From an uncultured Algibacter sp. (lineage in GTDB: Bacteria; Bacteroidota; Bacteroidia; Flavobacteriales; Flavobacteriaceae), in contig NZ_CANKXG010000001.1 of the NCBI RefSeq assembly GCF_947487575.1, positions 186,001 to 250,000 of the forward strand: a stretch of 64,000 nucleotides of DNA. Reading direction: 5' to 3'. The first letter of the stretch is position 1; every line of letters starts with the position of its first letter. Of the stretch, positions 15,478 to 25,352 are shown one piece after another. The notes under the pieces are model-generated. The model did not search any database. It saw only the letters and a list, made by a program, of their open reading frames with translations, and was not told the DNA's origin. The translations under genes were made by a program, and so were the position numbers.

Positions 15478-15810
15478 ATGAACACACTTAGAAACAAAGT
15501 ACAGTTGATTGGTAACTTAGGAAACGATCCTGAAATCATCAATCTTGAATCAGGAAAAACATTAGCAAAGTTTAATATTGCTACAAACGAAAGCTACACC
15601 AATAATAAAGGTGAAAAAATAACAGATACACAATGGCATAATATCGTGGCATGGGGAAAGACAGCACAAATTATTGAAAAATATGTAACTAAAGGCAAAG
15701 AGATTGCTATTGAGGGTAAATTAACTTCAAGAAGTTATGACGATAAAGATGGGAATAAACGCTATATCACAGAAATTGTATGTGGTGAATTGTTGATGTT
15801 GGGTAAATAG
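15478..15810 (+). CDS. ssb: Single-stranded DNA-binding protein, short form
   Basis: The 110-aa protein is a single OB-fold (NKVQLIGNLGNDPEI, KFNIATNES, WHNIVAWGKTAQI, YVTKGKEIAIEGKLTSRSY). It stops right after the OB fold (GELLMLGK) and lacks the linker and acidic tip (usually DxxPF) that recruits repair and replication partners. It is therefore likely a second, specialised SSB rather than the main replicative one. It is monocistronic, ending at a terminator shared with nadB. The mobile element lies 200 bases upstream. Confidence 0.93.
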   Translation: MNTLRNKVQLIGNLGNDPEIINLESGKTLAKFNIATNESYTNNKGEKITDTQWHNIVAWGKTAQIIEKYVTKGKEIAIEGKLTSRSYDDKDGNKRYITEIVCGELLMLGK

Positions 15811-15836
15811 AATCTTTTTTGTCCAAAATGTTTTTT

Positions 15837-15865
15837 AAACGAGACTCTTTTTAAGAATCTCGTTT
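15837..15865. terminator. Bidirectional terminator between ssb and nadB
   Basis: The stem AAACGAGA/TCTCGTTT has additional inner pairing and flanking A/T runs. It lies between the two convergent genes. Confidence 0.75.
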
Positions 15866-15866
15866 A

Positions 15867-17423
15867 TTATTTTACATTATCAATATTAAAATAGCCACCC
15901 TTATTTTCTGTTCTAGCTAAAGATTGATTGATAATTAAATGCGCTACATTAATCATGTTTCTAAGTTCACAAAGCGATGTGGTTATTTTTGATTCTTTAT
16001 ATAAATCTTCTACTTCATTATATAGTAAATCTAAATGCTTTATAGCGCGTTTTAAACGTTTATTGCTTCTAACAATACCAACATAATCACGCATTAATGC
16101 TTGTAATTGCTTTAAATTGTGTTGAATTAATACGTACTCTTCAGGAATAACAGTTCCTTCATCATTCCAATCTGGAATATTAATATTTAAAGACTTATTA
16201 TCATTTTTAGAAAGCGACCTAAAAATATTGTGTGCGTATACCAACGCTTCTAATAAGGAATTTGAAGCTAATCTATTGGCACCATGCAGCCCCGTTCTAG
16301 AACACTCTCCACAGGCAAACAAATTATCGATAGTTGTATTTCCTTTTTTATCTACTACTACACCACCACATAAATAATGAGATGCAGGAATTACAGGAAT
16401 CCAATCGGTTTTTATATCAATATGATGTTCTAAACATTTTTTATAAATATTTGGAAAGTGCTTTTTAAAAGTATCGATATCTAAATGTGTGCAGTCTAAA
16501 TAAACATTAGGCTCACCAGATTTTTTCAATTCGCTATCAATGCTTTGAGATACAATATCGCGTGAAGCCAACTCTGCACGTTCATCATAATCAGGCATAA
16601 ATCGATATCCCTTCTTATTTCTTAAGTAGGCTCCAAAACCTCTTACAGCTTCAGATATTAAAAAAGAAGATTCTCCTTTTGCTTCATATAATGCAGAAGG
16701 ATGAAACTGTACAAACTCCATATCTTTAATACGTGCTTTGGCTCTATATGCCATAGCAATACCATCGCCAGTAGCTATTACCGGATTTGTAGTATGCCCA
16801 TAAACACAACCAATACCTCCAGAAGCCAACAATGTACTATTCGCTTTTACAGTAAATATTTCTCCTGTTTCTTGATTTAAAACATAAGCACCGTAGCAGG
16901 CATCTTTTTTAGGTTTTTGATGCTCTAAATGATGATTTGTTATTAAATCGATTGCAAAATGATATGGTAGTAAAGTGATATTTGATAACTGATGTGTCCT
17001 ATGTAATAAGGCTCTTTCAATTTCGTAACCTGTTATATCTTTATGATGTATTATTCTGTATTCCGAGTGCCCTCCTTCTTTACCTAAATCAAATTTACCA
17101 GAGTCGTTCACATCAAAATTTGCGCCCCAAAGCAATAATTCTTCTAATCGGTCTGGACCTTCTTTAACCACCATTTCAACAACAGCATCTTCACAAAGAC
17201 CATCTCCAGCTATTATAGTATCTTTTATATGTTTTTTAAAAGAATCTTCTTCTTTGTTTATAACAATTGCCACACCGCCTTGAGCGTATTTAGTATTTGA
17301 TTCGTCTTCGCTTGCTTTGGTAACGATTACTACGTTTCTATCAGGAAACTTTTCTGCTATTTTAACAGCAAATGTTAACCCTGCAACGCCTGAACCTATA
17401 ACTAAATAATCAGTTGTTACCAT
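15867..17423 (-). CDS. nadB: L-aspartate oxidase
   Basis: The 518-aa FAD enzyme makes iminoaspartate from aspartate as the first step of de novo NAD synthesis. Evidence: N-terminal FAD motif VIGSGVAGLTFAVKIAE, then KYAQGGVAIV, the active-site segment VQFHPSALY, SEAVRGFGAYLRN, and CGECSRTGLHGANRLASNSL. The C-terminal helical domain has the typical LQALMRDYVGIVRS. The nadA gene ends 1 base before its start, giving a nadA-nadB operon. Quinolinate phosphoribosyltransferase (nadC) is not in this window. Confidence 0.97.
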   Translation of the reverse strand: MVTTDYLVIGSGVAGLTFAVKIAEKFPDRNVVIVTKASEDESNTKYAQGGVAIVINKEEDSFKKHIKDTIIAGDGLCEDAVVEMVVKEGPDRLEELLLWGANFDVNDSGKFDLGKEGGHSEYRIIHHKDITGYEIERALLHRTHQLSNITLLPYHFAIDLITNHHLEHQKPKKDACYGAYVLNQETGEIFTVKANSTLLASGGIGCVYGHTTNPVIATGDGIAMAYRAKARIKDMEFVQFHPSALYEAKGESSFLISEAVRGFGAYLRNKKGYRFMPDYDERAELASRDIVSQSIDSELKKSGEPNVYLDCTHLDIDTFKKHFPNIYKKCLEHHIDIKTDWIPVIPASHYLCGGVVVDKKGNTTIDNLFACGECSRTGLHGANRLASNSLLEALVYAHNIFRSLSKNDNKSLNINIPDWNDEGTVIPEEYVLIQHNLKQLQALMRDYVGIVRSNKRLKRAIKHLDLLYNEVEDLYKESKITTSLCELRNMINVAHLIINQSLARTENKGGYFNIDNVK

Positions 17424-17424
17424 A

Positions 17425-18351
17425 TTATTTTGACAACTCTAACATACGTTCAATAGGTAATAAAGCGCGTTCTTGTATAGCTTCTTCAACATTAATTTGT
17501 GGCGACTCATTAAGTAAGCAATCATATAATTTTTGAAGCGTGTTCATTTTCATGAAATGACATTCACTACAAGCACATGTATTATCTTCTTTTGCGGGTG
17601 CTGGAACCAATTCTGTGTTAGGCATTTCTTGTTGCATTTTGTGCAAAATACCAGCTTCGGTTGCTACAATAAATTTTTGGTCTTGATGCTCTTTTACATA
17701 ATTTATCATTCCGGAAGTAGACCCAATATAAGTAGCGGTATCTAAAATATGTGTTTCTGATTCTGGGTGAGCTATAATTTTATAATCTGGATATTTTTTA
17801 TGAAGCTCTATCAATTTATCCATAGAGAATGCTTCATGAACAATACAACTACCATCCCAAAGCAACATGTCTCTGCCTGTTTCATTAATAATATATTTAC
17901 CTAAATTTCTGTCTGGCGCAAATATAATTGGTGTTTCCTTTGGAATAGATTCTACAATTTTTAAAGCATTTGAAGAGGTACAAACAATATCGCTTAAAGC
18001 TTTAATTTCTGCAGAACAATTTACATAAGTAATCACTACATGATTTGGATGTGCTTTAGTAAATTCTTCAAAAGCATCAGGAGGGCACGAATCTGCCAAT
18101 GAACACCCTGCTTCCAAATCTGGTAATACAACTGTTTTGGTTGGATTTAATATTTTAGCCGTTTCTGCCATAAAATGTACCCCTGCAAATACAATAATAT
18201 CGGCATCTGTTTCTGCTGCTTTTTGTGATAAACCTAAACTGTCTCCCACATAATCTGCGATATCTTGTATTTCTGGTACTTGATAATAATGTGCTAAAAT
18301 AACGGCGTTCTTTTCTTTTTTAAGGCGTTGTATTTCTTTTACTAAATCCAT
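17425..18351 (-). CDS. nadA: Quinolinate synthase A
   Basis: The 308-aa [4Fe-4S] enzyme condenses iminoaspartate with dihydroxyacetone phosphate to quinolinate. Motifs: [20 protein letters not shown] at the N-terminus and the cluster cysteines C83 (EAGCSLAD), C169 (DGSCIVHE) and one from the C259/C261/C264 group ([13 protein letters not shown]). Length is normal for the family. It precedes nadB in the same operon, so product channelling or co-regulation is expected. Confidence 0.97.
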   Translation of the reverse strand: MDLVKEIQRLKKEKNAVILAHYYQVPEIQDIADYVGDSLGLSQKAAETDADIIVFAGVHFMAETAKILNPTKTVVLPDLEAGCSLADSCPPDAFEEFTKAHPNHVVITYVNCSAEIKALSDIVCTSSNALKIVESIPKETPIIFAPDRNLGKYIINETGRDMLLWDGSCIVHEAFSMDKLIELHKKYPDYKIIAHPESETHILDTATYIGSTSGMINYVKEHQDQKFIVATEAGILHKMQQEMPNTELVPAPAKEDNTCACSECHFMKMNTLQKLYDCLLNESPQINVEEAIQERALLPIERMLELSK

Positions 18352-18403
18352 TTTAAAAAATCTTCAGAATAATTGCTAAAACTATAACATTGAAACGACA
18401 ATA

Positions 18404-20212
18404 TTAAGCTTTAATAGCTAAATTCTGAATATCCATTTGAATTTGATTCAAAACTGTTTCGCTTTTTTCTAATTCATTTAAAACACTTATTTTAATATCT
18501 TCAAATGTATGCTTGAACCCATTAAATAAATTTTGATAGTACAAAACACCTATTTTCATATTCTGAGTAAAGGCTTTCAAATACTTTTCTTCTTTTTTGT
18601 TCATGGAAATTTTAGCATCCTCCAATTTATTTTTTAAGAAATCTATATAAATATGTAATTCTTTAACAAATAGGTTTGGACGGTCTGCATTTGACACCAT
18701 ATTTGCTCTTCCATAAATATGGTCTGTAATATTTTGAAGACTCATAATTTTAGAATAATAAGCCATATTAGGCCCTGGGCAAATGGAAACACCTTCGCCC
18801 TCAGTTTTTGTATCTAAATTATATTTTAATAAAGCAGATGTCCCAAGCCCCACACAGGTACAAGATTTTTCTGTGATCTTATCAACCGCTTTTTGGTACA
18901 AATCTGGGGGCAATCCTTTTTCATCTAGTTCTTTTATTTTTAGATATTGAAATTCTCTAGAGGCTGTACAAATACCTTTCTCTTTAAACTCTTTATTCAT
19001 GGCCACAAATTTTTTAGGACAAGAACTCCCTGGTCTATTTTTATCCATCAATCTTTGTTTTTCAACATCTTTAGTATTACCCTTTAAATTATTAAACGGC
19101 ACACCTAATGGAGAGATATCACTTAAATACAAATCTTCTTCTTTGGCTTTTGCTAATTTTTGTAATGTTTTATCATCAACTGTAGTGGCTTCAGGAACCA
19201 ATAAAAATGGACTTCCCCAACCTACTGAATCTAAATTATAATGTTCTAACAAAAAGCTATGTTCTTCTTGAGTTCCAACACCACCCTGAGCTGTAATTTC
19301 TATAGATAAAGGCTCTTTTGGTATAACCCTGTTTTGATTTTTAATTTCATGTTCAAAAACAGATTGTATTGTCTCTCGTAGCACTTCTCTATTTTCTTTA
19401 AACTCTTCCAGAACTGGGCCTAACAAAAAACCTTCTGTAGCAAAGGCATGCCCTCCACAATTTAGCCCAGATTCAATTCTATATTCTGAAACCCATAAAC
19501 CTTTTTTAGCTAAAAATCGCCCTTGAATTAAGGCCGACCTATAATCACTTACTTTTAAAATGATTCGCTTTTTGATGTACCCGTTTTCATCTGGATAAAA
19601 ATCATCAAATTGCCCCATATAACTATATAACCTTGGATTTAACCCTGCTGAAAGAACGACAGAAGAATTCAATTTGCTTTCTGCAAAACCTCGTAAAGCG
19701 GCATGAGCATCATTGTATTTAATAGCTAACTTTTCATCTTTCTTGTAATTATCTTTATCAACTTTGGTCATAATATTTACATCAATATTTCCCATTGTTA
19801 AGTTATTTACAGCCCATTCTTTAACATCAGAAAAATTAAAATCTTTTGATGTTAATTTCTTAAACTCTGCCTTTATTTTAGAATTAGAAGGAAGCATATT
19901 GATATATGCCCAAAGCTCATCGCTTTTCTCGGCAGTAATATTTTTTAATGACTCAAATTTTTTATCTGCTAAATCACTTATTAAATTTAAATAAGATGTT
20001 ATTCTTTTTGCTCTAAAATCATCAATTTTATCCGTAATTTCACTGTAGGGAACTTCAAATTTTTCACTATACATTTTTCTTAATTTCTCTAAAAGAATAT
20101 CATCAACTAAAGAAATTACTGAATCCATACCATATTGTGCCACTTTTAAAGGCGTATCGATTGTAAAACCAATACCCATTACTGGAATGTGAAACGAATG
20201 TGCTTTTTTCAT
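18404..20212 (-). CDS. Conserved 602-aa protein of unknown function, possible TIM-barrel oxidoreductase
   Basis: There is no signal peptide. The N-terminus IPVMGIGFTIDTPLKVAQYG and the middle ITAQGGVGTQEEHSFLLEHY followed by DSVGWGSPFLLVPEA recall FMN-binding TIM barrels such as nitronate monooxygenase or FabK. The match is loose. It is notable for cysteines in SGLNCGGH, GSSCPKKF, KGICTASREF, KSCTCVGLG and SICPGPN, which could bind a metal or cluster. The C-terminal 100 residues are helical. It is divergent from ppc and transcribed alone. I cannot assign a reaction. Confidence 0.7.
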   Translation of the reverse strand: MKKAHSFHIPVMGIGFTIDTPLKVAQYGMDSVISLVDDILLEKLRKMYSEKFEVPYSEITDKIDDFRAKRITSYLNLISDLADKKFESLKNITAEKSDELWAYINMLPSNSKIKAEFKKLTSKDFNFSDVKEWAVNNLTMGNIDVNIMTKVDKDNYKKDEKLAIKYNDAHAALRGFAESKLNSSVVLSAGLNPRLYSYMGQFDDFYPDENGYIKKRIILKVSDYRSALIQGRFLAKKGLWVSEYRIESGLNCGGHAFATEGFLLGPVLEEFKENREVLRETIQSVFEHEIKNQNRVIPKEPLSIEITAQGGVGTQEEHSFLLEHYNLDSVGWGSPFLLVPEATTVDDKTLQKLAKAKEEDLYLSDISPLGVPFNNLKGNTKDVEKQRLMDKNRPGSSCPKKFVAMNKEFKEKGICTASREFQYLKIKELDEKGLPPDLYQKAVDKITEKSCTCVGLGTSALLKYNLDTKTEGEGVSICPGPNMAYYSKIMSLQNITDHIYGRANMVSNADRPNLFVKELHIYIDFLKNKLEDAKISMNKKEEKYLKAFTQNMKIGVLYYQNLFNGFKHTFEDIKISVLNELEKSETVLNQIQMDIQNLAIKA

Positions 20213-20509
20213 ATTTATAATTTTACACCATTTAATTTTTGAACGGTATTAACCTACAAAGATATCATGGCCAGCAAGTTTAGAATATGATAAATATCAT
20301 ACTCTGAAGTATTGAATACTGCGATTAAAATAAAATAACACCTTTTTCACACTAAATTCATTAGAAAAATTCAGAGATAACTACTCTTTTTTTCATTATT
20401 CATAATAAGAGTTCGCTAAACAACAAAAATTGATAAAACTTTAATATGACTATGCTCCTTAATCAAAGCTTCACTATTTTTATCGTTAAATTCTTCAACA
20501 GAAAGATAT

Positions 20510-23101
20510 ATGTCCGTAGAGCCAAAATTAACTAGATTCAATCAAAGTGTTTTATCAAAATATCAGATATACAATAGTATATTTATGACATTACCTTTTG
20601 ATGCCGTAACCAAAACAGGTGTTTTACTGCCTTTATTTCATGAAACTTGTGAAAAAGGGTTTAAAAGAGGTGACAATCCAACAACAATAGTAGAAACATT
20701 TTTCTCAAAATACCAAGCGCGAAGGAATAAGGAAAGTCAAATAAACTTATTATTCAGATTTATTCAATACATAGAAAGACAAGTTGTTTTATTTGATGCT
20801 ATTGAAGATGCCGCTTTTCCTGTAGTAAATAACATGGAGGGTGTAGGTACTTTAAGAAACCTTAAAGGCACTTCAAGTTCTGAAGGAAAGTTAGAAGAAC
20901 TTAAAGAATTTCTTGAAGAATTTAAAGTACGTATTGTTTTAACTGCGCATCCAACACAATTTTACCCAGGTTCAGTTTTAGGTATTATTACAGATCTTAC
21001 CGATGCTATTAAAAGAAACGATTTAACAGAAATAAACAATCTTTTTGGTCAGTTAGGAAAAACGCCTTTTTTCAAACAAAAGAAACCAACTCCATACCAA
21101 GAGGCTAAAAGTTTAATGTGGTATCTTGAAAATGTATTTTATCAATCGTTTGGTGATATTTATAATTACATTCAAACTAATATTTATGATGATGGTAAAA
21201 AACACAACGACATTATAAATATTGGATTCTGGCCTGGTGGAGATCGTGATGGAAACCCATTTGTAAAACCAGAAACCACTTTAAAAGTTGCTAAAAAATT
21301 AAAAAAATCTATTCTTAAAAAGTATTATCAAGATTTAAAAAACTTAAGAAGAAAGTTAACATTTAAAGGTGTTGAAGAGCGTATTATTCGTCTTGAAACC
21401 ATTATGTACGATTACAGCATTAACTTAAAAACAAAAAAAGCAATTACCGCAAAAGAACTAAGAACAGAACTTTTAAGCATAAGAGATGTTATTGTTGATC
21501 AACACCAGTCCTTATACGTAAATGAGATTAATAACTTAATAAATAGAGTTCACCTTTTTGATTACAGATTTGCTTCTTTAGATATAAGACAAGACAGTAG
21601 AATACACCACAACGTATTTACAACAGTCATAGACCATTTAATTGAAACAGGACACTCATCTTTCCCAAATAATTATCATGATTTATCAGAAGCTGAACAA
21701 GTTGAAATACTATCTAAAGCCACTGATGATATTAGAGATTTAGATGTTTTTGAAGATGAAATGGTTAGAAATACCTTAAAAACCATAGCTATAATAAAAG
21801 ATATTCAAAAAAGTAATGGTGAACGCGGTGCTAACCGATATATCATTAGTAACAACCAAACAGCACTTAATGTAATGCAACTTTTTGCTATGTTAAAAAT
21901 GGTTGCTTTTAAAGATAATTTAACAGTTGATGTAGCACCACTATTTGAAACCATTCCTGATTTAGAAAATGCTCCAGGGGTTATGGAACAATTATACCTA
22001 AACCCAAAATATATGGCTCATTTAAGAGCTAGAGGCAATAAGCAACACATTATGCTAGGGTTCTCTGACGGAACAAAAGATGGTGGGTACTTAATGGCAA
22101 ACTGGGGGATTTATAAAGCTAAAGAATTACTAACTGAAATGTCTAGAAAATATGATATTACCGTTATATTCTTTGATGGCCGTGGTGGACCTCCTGCGCG
22201 TGGTGGTGGAAAAACACATAACTTCTACTCTTCTTTAGGACCAACTATCGAGGATAAAGAAGTACAGATAACTATCCAAGGACAAACGGTAAGTTCTAAT
22301 TTTGGAACAAATGATTCTTCACAATACAACTTAGAGCAATTAATCAGTTCTGGTATAAAGAATAGAATTGATGGAGAAAAGAATCGTTTATCAAATGAAG
22401 ACAGAAAGGTAATGAATAATCTTGCTGAAACAAGTTATGAAACCTATAAAGACTTTAAAAGCCATCCCATGTTTATTCCATATTTGGAGCGTATGAGTAC
22501 TTTAAAATATTACGCAAAAACCAATATTGGTAGTAGACCTTCTAAAAGAGGAACATCAGATAAATTAGTGTTTTCAGATTTAAGAGCCATTCCTTTTGTA
22601 GGCTCTTGGAGTCAGTTAAAACAAAACGTTCCTGGTTTTTATGGCGTTGGTACAGCATTAAAAGTATACGAAGATAAAGGTGAATGGAATAAGGTTGAAG
22701 ACCTTTACAAAAACTCTAAATTCTTTAAAACACTTTTAGAAAACAGTATGATGTCTTTAACTAAATCATTCTTCGATTTAACAAAATACATGTCTAAAGA
22801 CGAAGAGTTTGGAGATTTTTGGAACATCATTTTTGAAGAATACAAAATCACTAAAAGATTATTGTTGAAACTAACAGGTTACGCTGAATTAATGGAAAAC
22901 GAACCCTCTGGAAAAGCTTCAATTGAAGTTAGAGAATCTATAGTTTTACCATTATTAACCATTCAGCAATACGCACTTAAAAAAATACAAGAGCTAGAAA
23001 AGCAAGGAGTTCCGGCTGATAATCCTGATAAAGTAATTTACGAAAAAATTGTAACGCGTTCTTTATTTGGTAATATTAATGCTAGTAGAAACTCTGCATA
23101 A
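20510..23101 (+). CDS. ppc: Phosphoenolpyruvate carboxylase
   Basis: The 863-aa enzyme adds bicarbonate to PEP, making oxaloacetate. Conserved blocks: TAHPTQFYPGS (catalytic histidine), WPGGDRDGNPFV, FFDGRGGPPARGGGKTH and LRAIPFVGSWSQLKQNVPG. The glycine-rich block differs from the GRGGSxGRGG of E. coli, and the C-terminus ends RNSA rather than the usual RNTG. The start ATG at 20510 follows about 300 AT-rich bases that hold divergent promoters and no ORF. Confidence 0.95.
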   Translation: MSVEPKLTRFNQSVLSKYQIYNSIFMTLPFDAVTKTGVLLPLFHETCEKGFKRGDNPTTIVETFFSKYQARRNKESQINLLFRFIQYIERQVVLFDAIEDAAFPVVNNMEGVGTLRNLKGTSSSEGKLEELKEFLEEFKVRIVLTAHPTQFYPGSVLGIITDLTDAIKRNDLTEINNLFGQLGKTPFFKQKKPTPYQEAKSLMWYLENVFYQSFGDIYNYIQTNIYDDGKKHNDIINIGFWPGGDRDGNPFVKPETTLKVAKKLKKSILKKYYQDLKNLRRKLTFKGVEERIIRLETIMYDYSINLKTKKAITAKELRTELLSIRDVIVDQHQSLYVNEINNLINRVHLFDYRFASLDIRQDSRIHHNVFTTVIDHLIETGHSSFPNNYHDLSEAEQVEILSKATDDIRDLDVFEDEMVRNTLKTIAIIKDIQKSNGERGANRYIISNNQTALNVMQLFAMLKMVAFKDNLTVDVAPLFETIPDLENAPGVMEQLYLNPKYMAHLRARGNKQHIMLGFSDGTKDGGYLMANWGIYKAKELLTEMSRKYDITVIFFDGRGGPPARGGGKTHNFYSSLGPTIEDKEVQITIQGQTVSSNFGTNDSSQYNLEQLISSGIKNRIDGEKNRLSNEDRKVMNNLAETSYETYKDFKSHPMFIPYLERMSTLKYYAKTNIGSRPSKRGTSDKLVFSDLRAIPFVGSWSQLKQNVPGFYGVGTALKVYEDKGEWNKVEDLYKNSKFFKTLLENSMMSLTKSFFDLTKYMSKDEEFGDFWNIIFEEYKITKRLLLKLTGYAELMENEPSGKASIEVRESIVLPLLTIQQYALKKIQELEKQGVPADNPDKVIYEKIVTRSLFGNINASRNSA

Positions 23102-23125
23102 TTAGAGTATAAATATTTGAATCAT

Positions 23126-23168
23126 AAAAAAAACGCTTATTCTGCATTTATGGAATAAGCGTTTTTTT
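23126..23168 (+). terminator. Intrinsic terminator after ppc
   Basis: The stem AAAAACGCTTATTC/GAATAAGCGTTTTT has a 9-base loop and runs straight into a T tract. It also faces the end of the downstream PII gene. Confidence 0.85.
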
Positions 23169-23188
23169 ATGCCGTTAAAGCTCTATTT

Positions 23189-23527
23189 TTAATTTATAGC
23201 ATCTTGCCCTTTTTCTCCGGTTCGTATTCTGTAACATTCTTTAATGTCTGATACAAATATTTTACCATCTCCTACATCTCCTGTGCTTGCTGCTTCCAGA
23301 AGTGTTTTAACGGTTATATCTTCAAAACCGTCATTTACTACAATAGAGAGATACCTACGTTGAATATCACTGGTGCTATATGATACACCTCTATACACAT
23401 GCCCCTCCTTTTCGTTTCCTATTCCTGTAACATCCCAGTAGGAAAAAAAATTAACCCCAGCATTATGAAGGCTTTCTTTAACTTCTGTAAACTTTGACTT
23501 TCTAATAATAGCTTCTATTTTTTTCAT
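23189..23527 (-). CDS. Nitrogen regulatory PII protein (second copy)
   Basis: The 112-aa PII signal protein binds ATP/ADP and 2-oxoglutarate and typically blocks AmtB. It has the start MKKIEAIIRKSKF, a T-loop with Y45 and Y50 (GHVYRGVSYSTSD), where Y50 matches uridylylated Tyr51 of E. coli GlnB, and the nucleotide loops GDGKIFV and RIRTGEKG. It is very similar to the PII copy at 24937. A terminator lies between amtB and this gene, so it probably has its own promoter. Confidence 0.95.
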   Translation of the reverse strand: MKKIEAIIRKSKFTEVKESLHNAGVNFFSYWDVTGIGNEKEGHVYRGVSYSTSDIQRRYLSIVVNDGFEDITVKTLLEAASTGDVGDGKIFVSDIKECYRIRTGEKGQDAIN

Positions 23528-23616
23528 GATAATAAGGTTATTAATCTTTTATATAAAAGTAAAAAATATTTGCAACATTTTAAGTTATCGCCCTAAATAT
23601 ATCCAGATATCAAACA

Positions 23617-23652
23617 AAAAAGGATGCCCTACAAAATGTAAGACATCCTTTT
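23617..23652. terminator. Terminator between amtB and the second PII gene
   Basis: The stem AAAAGGATG/CATCCTTTT has an inner TACA/TGTA pairing and flanking A/T. It separates the amtB transcript from the second PII gene. Confidence 0.75.
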
Positions 23653-23684
23653 AACACTAATTAAACCAAACTATTTTTTAGTTA

Positions 23685-24914
23685 TTAATGCTCATTTAAC
23701 CTGAAATCTGGATATGCATCCATACCATGCTCATGTGCATCTAATCCTTCTAATTCTTCTCTTTCTGAAACTCTAATACCAATCGTTTTCTTAAGTGTGA
23801 AAATGATGATAAATGATGTTACAATACAAAATACTGCATAACAAGCTACACCCGTTAATTGTGCCATAAAATTGTGATCTGGATTAGTTGAAAATATTCC
23901 AACAGCTAAAGTTCCCCAAATACCACACGCTAAATGCACTGCAATAGCACCAACTGGATCATCTAATTTAATAGCATCAATAAAGCTAACTGCAAATACA
24001 ATAAGTGCACCGGCAATACCACCAATTATAATAGCGCTTTCAGGAGTCATAACATCAGCCCCAGCAGTAATTCCTACTAAACCACCTAAAATACCATTTA
24101 AGAACATGGTTAAATCTAAATTCTTATATTTTAGAAAAGATACTAGAGCCGCAATTACACCACCTGAAGCAGCAGCTAAACAAGTAGTAACTAAAGTTAA
24201 TGAAGTTAATTCTGGATCGGCAGAAAGAACAGACCCTCCATTAAATCCAAACCATCCTAACCATAAGATTAAAACACCTGCAGTTGCTAGCGGAATGCTA
24301 TGACCAGGTATAGCTTGTGGCTTTCCTTCTTTAAACTTACCAATTCTAGAACCTAATAAATAAACTGCTACTAAAGCGGCCCATCCTCCAACAGAGTGTA
24401 CTAGTGTAGAACCTGCAAAATCATAAAACCCTAGTTGATCTAAGAATCCACCACCCCATTTCCAAGAACCTGCTATTGGATAAACTAATCCAACATAAAG
24501 CACTGTAAATATCATAAACGCACCTATTTTCATACGCTCAGCAACGGCTCCAGAAACAATTGTTGCAGCAGTTGCAGCAAACATACCTTGAAATAAGAAA
24601 TCTGTCCACCATGTGTAACCGCCATCAGCGTAATCAGGCGTCATTCCATTTTCAGGAGGTGCTATACCAAATCCTGCAAAACCAAAAAATCCTGAAGAAT
24701 CTTCTGCAAAACCAGGGTACATCATGTTAAATCCTACCAAATAATAAAGTAGCAACCCAACAGTAATTATAAAAATATTTTTAAATAAAATATTGATTGT
24801 ATTTTTTTGTCTTGTTAACCCAATTTCTAAAAATGCAAATCCTGTATGCATAAAGAAAACGAGTGCAGTACAGATCATCATCCATACGTTATTAGCTGTA
24901 AATAATCCTTCCAT
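23685..24914 (-). CDS. amtB: Ammonium transporter, AmtB/MEP family
   Basis: The 409-aa inner-membrane protein has 11 predicted helices and conducts NH4+/NH3. Motifs: FAFLEIGLTRQKN, DFAGSTLVHSVGGWAALV with the first pore histidine, PLATAGVLILWLGWFGFNGGS, and HLACGIWGTLAVG with the second pore histidine. The cytoplasmic tail (EREELEGLDAHEHGMDAYP) is short. It lies 22 bases downstream of a PII gene on the same strand, the classical glnK-amtB pairing, and a second PII gene follows. Confidence 0.97.
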   Translation of the reverse strand: MEGLFTANNVWMMICTALVFFMHTGFAFLEIGLTRQKNTINILFKNIFIITVGLLLYYLVGFNMMYPGFAEDSSGFFGFAGFGIAPPENGMTPDYADGGYTWWTDFLFQGMFAATAATIVSGAVAERMKIGAFMIFTVLYVGLVYPIAGSWKWGGGFLDQLGFYDFAGSTLVHSVGGWAALVAVYLLGSRIGKFKEGKPQAIPGHSIPLATAGVLILWLGWFGFNGGSVLSADPELTSLTLVTTCLAAASGGVIAALVSFLKYKNLDLTMFLNGILGGLVGITAGADVMTPESAIIIGGIAGALIVFAVSFIDAIKLDDPVGAIAVHLACGIWGTLAVGIFSTNPDHNFMAQLTGVACYAVFCIVTSFIIIFTLKKTIGIRVSEREELEGLDAHEHGMDAYPDFRLNEH

Positions 24915-24936
24915 AATTTAAATTATTTTATTGTTA

Positions 24937-25275
24937 TTATTTTAAAGTGTCTCCACCCTTTTCTCCTGTTCTTATTCTATAAACTTCGTTAACATCTGAT
25001 ACGAATACTTTACCATCTCCAACTTCACCAGTACTAGCTGCTTCAAGAAGCGTTTTAATGGTAATTTCTTCAAAATCGTCGTTTACAACGATTGATAAAT
25101 GTCTACGTTGAATATCACTTGTACTATATGATACACCTCTATAAACATGACCTTCTTTTTCATTTCCTAAACCAGTTACATCCCAGTAAGAGAAAAAATT
25201 TACGCCAACATTATGTAGTGCATCTCTAACAGTGCTATACTTGGACTTTCTTATTATTGCTTCAATTTTTTTCAT
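24937..25275 (-). CDS. glnK: Nitrogen regulatory PII protein (GlnK-like, first copy)
   Basis: The 112-aa PII protein differs from the second copy mainly in conservative changes and at the C-terminus. It has the T-loop GHVYRGVSYSTSD, GDGKVFV and RIRTGEKGGD. It lies directly upstream of amtB, so it is the likely gatekeeper of that transporter. The GlnK name rests on this linkage. The two copies could assemble into mixed trimers. Confidence 0.95.
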   Translation of the reverse strand: MKKIEAIIRKSKYSTVRDALHNVGVNFFSYWDVTGLGNEKEGHVYRGVSYSTSDIQRRHLSIVVNDDFEEITIKTLLEAASTGEVGDGKVFVSDVNEVYRIRTGEKGGDTLK

Positions 25276-25311
25276 ATTATATATGTGTTAATTGATTAGT
25301 TATTAGAATTA

Positions 25312-25350
25312 AAACACCTCCATATTGCTATGGAGATGTTTATATTTTTT
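25312..25350 (-). terminator. Hairpin between the porin gene and glnK
   Basis: ACACCTCCATA/TATGGAGATGT forms a stem with one mismatch and a 4-base loop, with a T-rich stretch on the plus side and T residues on the minus side. It may partly terminate the porin message or process it away from glnK-amtB. Confidence 0.45.
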
Positions 25351-25352
25351 TA

